Positions 1 to 5,170 of a stretch of 5,170 nt of DNA are shown in pieces. Source of the stretch: Rhodothermales bacterium (GTDB taxonomy: Bacteria; Bacteroidota; Rhodothermia; Rhodothermales; VXPQ01); contig JANQSQ010000126.1 of the NCBI GenBank assembly GCA_028283985.1, forward strand, positions 1 through 5,170. The letters run 5' to 3'. Numbering within the stretch: position 1 is the stretch's first letter; each line of letters begins with the position of its first letter. The notes beneath the pieces are model-generated. The model was not told where the DNA came from and ran no database searches. It saw only the letters and a program-made list of their open reading frames with translations. The position numbers and the translations under genes are program-made.

Positions 1-279
1 GCCAACCGCTTGGCTCAACAAGAATCCCCTTCCAAGGAGGCTTTGGAGCCGTTCCCGAGTGATTTTGGGCTTATTAATTGCCCCGACGCATTCATTCAGC
101 AGTTCTTCCGCTCCAGGCTGTGCCAGGTTCGCTGGTTCTTGCTGAATGGAGCGGAGGCAGTTTTGCAAGCGGACATACTCCGTGGGCGTGAGTATCTCCG
201 CACGGACGCCCCGGCCTACGATCAGGGGAGCCGTGAGCAGAAGGATTGCTTGCGTATTTTGAGAAAGAGATTCTTTCAT
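1..279 (-). CDS. dprA: DprA/Smf-like DNA-processing protein, N-terminal part, cut by the window edge
   Basis: Reading left from ATG at 279 gives 93 codons without a stop to the window edge, so the C-terminus is missing. The peptide begins MKESLSQNTQAILLLTAPL, continues with ILTPTEYVRLQNCL around residues 29-42, and ends RLQSLLGRGFLLSQAV near residues 77-92. The TQAILLLTAPL opening, the L-TP-x-EY-x-RL segment and the helical RL-x-x-LLGRGFLLSQA stretch are what I recognise from DprA-like proteins, where they form the N-terminal helical region before the Rossmann-like DNA-binding domain. That core domain lies outside the window and cannot be checked. Canonical DprA binds single-stranded DNA and loads RecA during transformation. 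This copy sits in an operon with a helicase, so a specialised role is more likely than competence (inference). The ATG overlaps the helicase stop as ATGA and is preceded by GGAGG six bases upstream, which fixes the start. Confidence 0.8.
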   Translation of the reverse strand, partial: MKESLSQNTQAILLLTAPLIVGRGVRAEILTPTEYVRLQNCLRSIQQEPANLAQPGAEELLNECVGAINKPKITRERLQSLLGRGFLLSQAVG

Positions 280-2348
280 TGGTCGCCTCCTGCTTGCGCC
301 AGCGCCAGTGGCCAGACTTCGCCGCTGCCATGCTGGCGCAGAAGTTCCGCCGCGGCAGTGAAAGTCCATTGCGAGTCTACCATATCGTCTACCAAAAGCA
401 CCGGACTGGAGTAGAGTTGTTCTCTAACTTGCATGGAACCCCAAACGTTGCGGGCTTGCTGTGCGGCGTTTTGCATGGTTTTCTGTTCTGGTCGATTCTC
501 GATTCTCGCCAAAACCGGCCGGAATGGAAGGTTGAGCGCCTTGGCGAGGCGTTTCGCAAAATCGGGAACGAGGTCCGGTCGACGAAGGGAGGGTATGCAT
601 GTTACCCATTGGGGGTCGGGTCGGGGGCCCCAGCGACGCAATAACTCTACGCAGGCATCGACCAGTTCATCTGGAAAATGGTTATCCCGATATTTGCCTT
701 GCTCCACGGTCTGCCCCCATCCGAAATCGCCGTACGCACTGAGCGCTCTTCCAGGGTTAGCGAGGTGACTCGGATCAATCATGGTCTTGCCGAACGGCCA
801 TCTTGGAGGCCATTTTTTCTTGGGTTCGATGGGCAGGATTGCGTGTTTCAGAAATGCGATTGCTCCCTGAACGAGATATGAATCCGGCTCGGTTGGAAGG
901 GGCGGCATTGTGTTATGCGCACCAGACTTTTCAGGATCGCCGTCCAGGGCTTTGATCAGGAACTCCATGTGCCCTGATCGCAGATCGACGTACTCCTGCA
1001 TTTCGGCCTGTTCCTTTTTGCGCAATTCTGTAAGCCGTTCGGCTCGTCGCCAAAAGTCCTCGCTCAGATTAGCCGCCGTAAGTTGCCATTTAGGGCCTTC
1101 CTTGACCACCGGGGCCGGGGATTCGAGGGAGAGCAATTTCAATGTGTGCTCAATGCGCTTCCTTTTAATGTTGTTCGCGTTGAGCAGCTCGTAAATGCTC
1201 ATTCCGCCTGGCTCCCGTTTCAATGCATCAAGCACTTGCTCCACTTCTTTGCGGGTCGGAAACGCCGTATTGATGAAGTAGTCGGTGATTCTTGTGTCTT
1301 CCTCGCCGCTCAGCAACACCCCGTAAGCGGATTTCAGCGCACGTCCGGCCCGCCCCACCTGCTGGTAGTACGTGACGACGGATCCCGGAACCTGATAGTG
1401 TATAACAAAAGACAGGTCAGGTTTATCGAATCCCATGCCCAATGCGCTGGTCGCCACCAGCGCCTTCAGTTTGTTGTCCAGAAGGGCCTGTTCCAGTTCA
1501 GGTCGTCGTTCGCCTGTGCGTCCCGTGTATGTCTCTACGGTTATCTCACGGGAACGAAGCCATTCCGCCACGCGCCCGGCGTCGCGGACGGTCAGTGCGT
1601 AAACGATTCCGCTCCCGGGAAGTCGTGGGATCCATTCGGCCAGCCAAGCGAGTCGTTCCGCCTGATTTCTTAACCGAACGGTCTGTAGCGCCAATGCCGG
1701 GCGGTTCAGATCGCCGCGGGAGATTTGTAGATCAGGTCCCAATACGTTTTGTAAATCTTTCACCACGCGATCGTTCGCGGTGGCTGTGGTTCCAAGCAAA
1801 CGCATATTCCGAGGCAAATCGCGGGCCACGCGCGTGATCAGGCGGTAGTATGGGCGAAAGTCGTGCCCCCAGTCCGAAATACAGTGGGCCTCGTCGATCA
1901 CCAGCAGAGATACGCGATGGCCTACGGTCGCCAGAACCCGTTCGACAAATCGTTTGTTTGCAAGTCGCTCCGGCGAAATCAGCAGGATGTCCAGATTGTC
2001 GTTGCGGATAATGGTTTCAATTTCATCCCACTCTTCCGTGTTGTCCGAGTTGATCGTTTCTGCGCGAACGCCCATGCGCTTCGCCGCTGCGATCTGGTTC
2101 CGCATCAGCGCCAGCAAGGGAGACGCCAATAGGGCCGGACCAAGACCTGACTCCCTTAGCATTTTTGTGGCGATGAAGTAAACGAAACTCTTGCCCCAGC
2201 CCGTGCGCTGCACGACGAGAAGCCGCCCCCTTCCCTCGACTACATGGCGGATGGCTTCTTCCTGCCCTTCTCGGAACCCAGCTTGGGGCAAGCCGGATCC
2301 AATCCGTAGCAGTTGCAATGCCCGATCCGGATTGTAGAGAACCGCCAT
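276..2348 (-). CDS. RecQ-family DNA helicase with C-terminal phosphoribosyltransferase-like domain
   Basis: This 690-residue protein (numbered from ATG 2348) is an SF2 ATP-dependent 3'-5' helicase of the RecQ type. Visible motifs are FREGQEEAIR near 25-34 (motif 0), RTGWGKS at 48-54 (Walker A), SPLLALMRNQ at 76-85 (Ia), DEAHCISDWGHDFRP at 152-166 (Walker B plus the RecQ aromatic-rich loop), TTATA at 187-191 (III), ATSALGMGFDKPD at 299-311 (V) and QQVGRAGR at 329-336 (VI). A winged-helix-like segment follows. The four-cysteine zinc site of classical RecQ is absent. From about 575 to the end is a type I PRTase-like domain with WVTCIPS at 581-587 and a PRPP-loop-like VLLVDDMVDSQWT at 650-662; the usual TG after the acidic pair is replaced by SQ. 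An in-frame TTG at 2387 would add 13 residues. I prefer ATG 2348 because it has GGCGG just upstream and because motif 0 is close to the N-terminus. It overlaps the dprA-like gene by four bases. Confidence 0.9.
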   Translation of the reverse strand: MAVLYNPDRALQLLRIGSGLPQAGFREGQEEAIRHVVEGRGRLLVVQRTGWGKSFVYFIATKMLRESGLGPALLASPLLALMRNQIAAAKRMGVRAETINSDNTEEWDEIETIIRNDNLDILLISPERLANKRFVERVLATVGHRVSLLVIDEAHCISDWGHDFRPYYRLITRVARDLPRNMRLLGTTATANDRVVKDLQNVLGPDLQISRGDLNRPALALQTVRLRNQAERLAWLAEWIPRLPGSGIVYALTVRDAGRVAEWLRSREITVETYTGRTGERRPELEQALLDNKLKALVATSALGMGFDKPDLSFVIHYQVPGSVVTYYQQVGRAGRALKSAYGVLLSGEEDTRITDYFINTAFPTRKEVEQVLDALKREPGGMSIYELLNANNIKRKRIEHTLKLLSLESPAPVVKEGPKWQLTAANLSEDFWRRAERLTELRKKEQAEMQEYVDLRSGHMEFLIKALDGDPEKSGAHNTMPPLPTEPDSYLVQGAIAFLKHAILPIEPKKKWPPRWPFGKTMIDPSHLANPGRALSAYGDFGWGQTVEQGKYRDNHFPDELVDACVELLRRWGPRPDPQWVTCIPSLRRPDLVPDFAKRLAKALNLPFRPVLARIENRPEQKTMQNAAQQARNVWGSMQVREQLYSSPVLLVDDMVDSQWTFTAAAELLRQHGSGEVWPLALAQAGGDQ
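286..290 (-). promoter_or_regulatory. Shine-Dalgarno sequence of the dprA-like gene
   Basis: The minus strand reads GGAGG followed by CGACCA and then ATG. This is a near-consensus ribosome binding site with a six-base spacer, located inside the last codons of the upstream helicase gene. Together with the ATGA overlap it predicts translational coupling, while also allowing independent ribosome loading on the dprA-like frame. Confidence 0.7.
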
Positions 2349-2361
2349 ATAACCGCCATAT
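2340..2361 (-). repeat. Perfect 11-bp tandem duplication over the helicase start
   Basis: On the minus strand ATATGGCGGTT occurs twice in succession with no mismatch. The ATG of the second unit is the preferred helicase start (2348). The first unit supplies the GGCGG that acts as its SD-like element. The ATG of the first unit (2359) is in another frame. Because 11 is not a multiple of three, gain or loss of a unit would shift the frame of any product begun at the upstream TTG, but not one begun at the last ATG. Confidence 0.85.
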
Positions 2362-2528
2362 CTGATGAAAGAGGCTGGATAGGCCAAACGGATTTTCAGA
2401 CCGCCTGTGGAGGATTTGCCTTGCTGATTGATGAAAGAGCGCCGGAAAGTACGCTGCCGGGGAGAGGCATGCCAAGCATTTCGACAGGATCAAGCGTATT
2501 CGAGAAACAGGGGTCGAGTTTTTCTATC
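2362..2528. other. Gap between the ATPase and helicase genes, no supported gene
   Basis: With the repeat, the gap is 180 bases, unusually loose beside the four-base overlap at the next junction. I see no clear terminator hairpin with a T-run and no convincing promoter on the minus strand. One minus-strand frame, overlapping the end of the ATPase gene, stays open to a TGA at 2398-2396. Its only ATG codons (2479, 2470) lack an SD and would give at most 27 residues. It may be an untranslated spacer or the trace of a lost small gene. Confidence 0.4.
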
Positions 2529-4733
2529 TCAACTTTCGGATGGTACTTGCAGCTTGTGCGCGTCTGGTAAGAAGTTCGTGATCAGCCGACTGTATTCAGC
2601 GTAAAAATGGTCCCAGTCTGCGTCTTCGTACTCCTCCGGATTCGCACGCACATTGTCGCCGATAAGCCGGGCGCATACCGCCTCGGCAGTGATTTCCGCC
2701 AGGACGACTCGAAAATGTTTTGCGTCCTGACCCTCAAACTTCGGCGGAGGTCCAAGATATCTTTTTAGCGCCGGGTGGCGGGCCGCTATCTCGAGCACGT
2801 TTTGCCTCCACCGATACCGCTGGTTTCCAAGGCTGATATCCTCGAGCTTGATTTTGATGCCTTCTCCCAGCGGCTGGACGCCAAAAATCTCGGCTGTAGC
2901 TTCGTGGGCTCCGATTCTCGCGGTTACGACGCCGTTTGTCTCATCCGTACCCGTTACCCCTATTCGCATGTCGCACATCGCCACGCCGAGTTCGTCCCTG
3001 GGCACGAGTACGGGGTCGCCGGACAATTTGAAGCGACTGTTGTCCACGAATATTTCCATGCGCGCGGGATCGCCGACTATCGAGGTCGGAGCCAGAACCT
3101 GCATTCGTTTCCTGTTCCCTCCCAGCTTGAGGCGATACCGCTGTCTCTGGAAGCGGAGCGTGTCGATATCGCTATACCGGTCCGCCTCGGATTCGAGTAC
3201 CTCAACCACACACTCTGCTACGATAGGTCCTACTCTGGCTATCATGCCCGTGGCCGGGGAGAGGCGAACCCCTTTGAGTTTCCACGACGCCTGCAACACT
3301 TCTTCTTCGGCAGGATGCGAATTTAGCGTGACAAAGCGCTTGTCGGTCGCGATCTCTTCAGTGAGACAATCGATCTGGACCGACGCCCCGCTCTCGATCT
3401 CCGGAAAAGCGCTTTGTTTGATGCGAAGGAAGCATCGGATGGAATGGCCTTGGACGATCTGAGCGAAAGGCGGACTGAGACTGTAGCCCCGCTCCTGAAA
3501 AAGGCGCCCTTTTGCACCTTCCGGGTCGCGAGACGACTCATGCTCGGATCCGAAGCGCTCCATAAACCGCGTCGCCGCCCGTTCGAGCGCATCCAGACGT
3601 TTCCGCGTGTCTCTGCTCTCGATCGTAGCGCGCTCTTTCTCCGCCCTCTTCCTTTCTTCCTCGACGAGGGGTCTCAGACGCTTGAGCGCCTCGGCGAACA
3701 ATGCTTTCACAAACGGATGATCTCGAGTAAGGCCCGACCGTCTTGACGGATCGAGCACCGGCATCGGATTACAGGGGTCGTCCCCAGCACGCTCTTCAAT
3801 GCGTTTGTCGAAATCGTTCCACAGGTGGTCTATGTAGTCGCAGACGAGGCGTCCGAAGAATCTGAGGGCGTGGGGATCGGTCTCGAGATCCTTGTCGAAC
3901 AGCGTTGCTTCATGGACGGCATGCCTCGACTTGATAAGGATACCCCCGCGGCGAAAACGGTATTGCTCGCGTTCGAGCGTCTCGCTGGTCCGCCGTATCG
4001 TAAGCTTTGCTTTCGCGCCGGGATACCCGGGTATTGCGAACGACTCCTTAAGCCGATCTCTTCCGCCGAGACGAGGGGCCTCGATACGGATCGGAGCCTT
4101 TCCGCTGTCCTTGAGGTACACTTGCCGTCGCGAATCGATGAGGATGTCTCTCAAGGCTACGAGTTGGCCGAGATTCTTGCGCAGGTTTTTGGCGTTGGGA
4201 ATCCTCCGGCTCGAATCTGCCTTGAGCGTTACCAGCGTACCCGTTCCCTTCATAATCCCCAGCCGTTTTCGATCCCTTGCCGCTATTTCAGCCGACTCGA
4301 AGAGTTCAAAATCGAAATTTTGGGTTATACTGCATTTATGAATCCTGTCGTCATGGGCTATCGATTCGAACGTCACCTTGCCAAGGGCGGCGATATCCTT
4401 GGCTCCGCGCGAATTGGTCCCGCGCACCGGCAAACCCAGCTCCAGACCGCTGACTCTGCCGCCCGTCCTGCCGATTTTCTGTTCCATGACATCCGACGTC
4501 ATTCCGTCGGCGAAGTCTCGTACTCGAAGCGTGGTCGGCTCGCCCGCAGCGCGACGCCTCACGAGTTCGATTTCGATCCGACCGGGAATATCGAGGACTT
4601 GATAACGGTCGTCGGCGTTCGTGATCAGTTCGACAATCGCATCGAACAGGTCTCTGATTGCAAGCCTGGAATCCTGGATGAGGCGCCGGGTCCCCTCCAG
4701 TTCGACCTTTCTTTTTATAATCGCGCGCGTCAT
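2529..4733 (-). CDS. GHKL/Bergerat-fold ATPase protein (MutL/Hsp90/histidine-kinase-like ATP-binding domain)
   Basis: This is a 734-residue protein (numbered from ATG 4733). The first 200 residues hold all four ATP-binding signatures of the GHKL superfamily: N box VELITNADD at 34-42 (E35, N39, D42), G1 box RDFADGM at 72-78 (D73, G77), G2/lid GTNSRGAKDIAALG at 105-118, and the G3-like KGTGTLVTL at 162-170. It should therefore bind and probably hydrolyse ATP, with E35 as the general base. A highly charged helical, probably coiled-coil stretch lies around 354-391. The remainder is soluble and unrecognised; I see no signal peptide or membrane segment. In this superfamily ATP drives N-terminal dimerisation (MutL, Hsp90, MORC); applying that here is inference. 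Alternative in-frame starts are ATG 4799 and TTG 4814. I chose 4733 because it puts the N box about 35 residues from the start, as in relatives, and because a leader ORF ends two bases upstream. It is the first recognised gene of the operon. Confidence 0.82.
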   Translation of the reverse strand: MTRAIIKRKVELEGTRRLIQDSRLAIRDLFDAIVELITNADDRYQVLDIPGRIEIELVRRRAAGEPTTLRVRDFADGMTSDVMEQKIGRTGGRVSGLELGLPVRGTNSRGAKDIAALGKVTFESIAHDDRIHKCSITQNFDFELFESAEIAARDRKRLGIMKGTGTLVTLKADSSRRIPNAKNLRKNLGQLVALRDILIDSRRQVYLKDSGKAPIRIEAPRLGGRDRLKESFAIPGYPGAKAKLTIRRTSETLEREQYRFRRGGILIKSRHAVHEATLFDKDLETDPHALRFFGRLVCDYIDHLWNDFDKRIEERAGDDPCNPMPVLDPSRRSGLTRDHPFVKALFAEALKRLRPLVEEERKRAEKERATIESRDTRKRLDALERAATRFMERFGSEHESSRDPEGAKGRLFQERGYSLSPPFAQIVQGHSIRCFLRIKQSAFPEIESGASVQIDCLTEEIATDKRFVTLNSHPAEEEVLQASWKLKGVRLSPATGMIARVGPIVAECVVEVLESEADRYSDIDTLRFQRQRYRLKLGGNRKRMQVLAPTSIVGDPARMEIFVDNSRFKLSGDPVLVPRDELGVAMCDMRIGVTGTDETNGVVTARIGAHEATAEIFGVQPLGEGIKIKLEDISLGNQRYRWRQNVLEIAARHPALKRYLGPPPKFEGQDAKHFRVVLAEITAEAVCARLIGDNVRANPEEYEDADWDHFYAEYSRLITNFLPDAHKLQVPSES

Positions 4734-4735
4734 GG

Positions 4736-4831
4736 CTACTGGTTTGTCGTCTTTTTTGTCATTACGTGTCGAATACAGATGAGCGGCAGTTGGTAGCATC
4801 GTCTCGCGCGACAAAGGCCGACATTACTCAT
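4736..4831 (-). CDS. Possible 31-residue leader ORF upstream of the ATPase gene
   Basis: An ATG at 4831 is preceded by AGGA with a six-base spacer. The frame runs 31 codons to TAG at 4738-4736, and the next ATG, the preferred start of the ATPase, follows after only two bases. The peptide starts MSNVGLCRARRCYQLPLICI and ends KKTTNQ; I do not recognise it. The arrangement would couple translation of the ATPase, which lacks its own good SD, to ribosomes arriving from this ORF. The alternative is that the ATPase starts at 4799 or 4814, in which case this frame is an out-of-frame overlap. It is too short for coding potential to decide. Confidence 0.3.
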   Translation of the reverse strand: MSNVGLCRARRCYQLPLICIRHVMTKKTTNQ

Positions 4832-5170
4832 TCCCGATCCTGTCGCCCTTCACGGAAACAGAGGCGGTTCGGATTAATTGGATAGATTTCGGCGGGATTT
4901 AAGGCAGATCGTATCCGCTAAACAGTGTAAGCGGGGCCATTGTTCAACGGGGTACGGCCCTCGCAGAGTATGATGAACTGGTTGAGGGGGCGCCCTTCCA
5001 GTCGCGTATGGGTCGCTTCAACCGCTTCGAGGTTTTCCAACTCGGATTTTTTTCATTGCCCCTGCCCGGGTATTTCAAGCGTTTCTGCGGACGACCAGAA
5101 TAACCCGGCGTCTGCCTTTGTGAACGTTTTCCGAATAGGGCGATCAGGAGATTCAAATCCCCCTGCCGGA
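4832..5170. other. Region upstream of the operon, no identifiable gene or promoter
   Basis: I searched both strands. On the minus strand I found hexamers that partly match a -10 box (TACACT, and TACGAT within GATACGAT), but none has an acceptable -35 at 16-18 bases, so no promoter is annotated. The plus strand has an open frame from just after TAA 4900-4902 to TAA at 5100-5102. It has no good start and is codon-aligned with the open minus frame, so at most one of the two is real. At the right edge the plus strand shows a tRNA T-arm-like string, discussed separately. Confidence 0.4.
4918..5169 (-). pseudogene. Possible degraded or frameshifted 3' end of an upstream gene
   Basis: One minus-strand frame enters from the right edge, meets TGA at 5055-5053, then stays open for 44 codons to TAG at 4920-4918. 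The second part (for example EATHTRLEGRPLNQFIILCE) looks protein-like in composition. In the adjacent frame, the segment from the edge to the A-run (including GDLNLLIALFGKR) also looks protein-like and stays open past the junction. The two would join by a -1 slip on the seven A residues at 5053-5047. I recognise no family. This could be a decayed gene, a sequencing indel in a homopolymer, programmed frameshifting or chance, since the complementary plus-strand frame is also open. Confidence 0.2.

Noticed and set aside
92..331. Minus-strand 79-codon ORF over the dprA-like start
   Set aside because: It is out of frame with the SD-supported ATG at 279, and its Arg/Pro/Gly-rich composition indicates a shadow frame.
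1083..1673. Plus-strand ORF of 196 codons opposite the helicase
   Set aside because: It is antisense to helicase motifs IV-VI, and its composition fits a shadow frame.
2387..2387. TTG at 2387 as helicase start
   Set aside because: It is in frame, but the nearest SD-like sequence is about 13 bases away, whereas ATG 2348 has GGCGG four bases upstream. It remains possible.
2023..2493. Minus-strand 156-codon ORF overlapping the helicase N-terminus
   Set aside because: It is in a different frame over the Walker A region of the real helicase gene and has no motif of its own.
2313..2570. Plus-strand 85-codon ORF across the ATPase-helicase gap
   Set aside because: No SD and no recognisable domain; it is complementary to an open minus frame and overlaps both flanking genes.
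3825..4796. Long plus-strand ORF of 323 codons opposite the ATPase
   Set aside because: It lies entirely antisense to a gene with clear GHKL motifs, has no recognisable domain and reads like a complement-frame shadow.
4800..4940. Sigma-70 promoter for the operon
   Set aside because: The -10-like hexamers on the minus strand have no acceptable -35 at 16-18 bases, so a call would be a guess.
5099..5170. Complete tRNA gene at the right edge
   Set aside because: The T-arm-like string lacks a 5' acceptor strand, D arm and anticodon arm at the expected distance, and its T stem has mismatches.

Overview
The window is a bacterial chromosomal fragment, moderately GC-rich by eye, with typical bacterial features such as a Shine-Dalgarno (SD) sequence and an ATGA start/stop overlap. 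Nothing in it identifies the genus. All convincing genes lie on the minus strand, so transcription runs from right to left. No rRNA, complete tRNA, CRISPR array or insertion sequence could be supported.

Layout in transcription order. Positions 5170-4832 hold no gene I can name. Part of this stretch is open in two minus-strand frames that meet at a run of seven A residues, so it may be the degraded or frameshifted end of an upstream gene. Positions 4831-4736 carry a 31-codon leader ORF with a good SD; it stops two bases before the preferred start of the next gene. Positions 4733-2529 encode a large protein with a GHKL/Bergerat-type ATPase domain (the MutL/Hsp90/histidine-kinase ATP-binding fold), a charged helical middle and a C-terminal half I do not recognise. 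After a 180-base gap ending in a perfect 11-bp tandem repeat, positions 2348-276 encode a RecQ-family DNA helicase fused to a C-terminal type I phosphoribosyltransferase (PRTase)-like domain. The last gene overlaps the helicase by four bases (ATGA), has a GGAGG ribosome binding site, and encodes the N-terminal 93 residues of a DprA/Smf-like DNA-processing protein. It runs off the left edge.

The three proteins look like one functional unit: a GHKL ATPase, a helicase able to unwind DNA, a PRTase-like domain that may bind or consume PRPP or a nucleotide, and a DprA-like protein whose family binds single-stranded DNA. The tight coupling of the helicase to dprA and the shared strand support co-expression. 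The combination does not match a standard housekeeping recombination operon, and an accessory DNA-processing or anti-mobile-element (defence) role is the leading inference. No function is demonstrated by the sequence alone.
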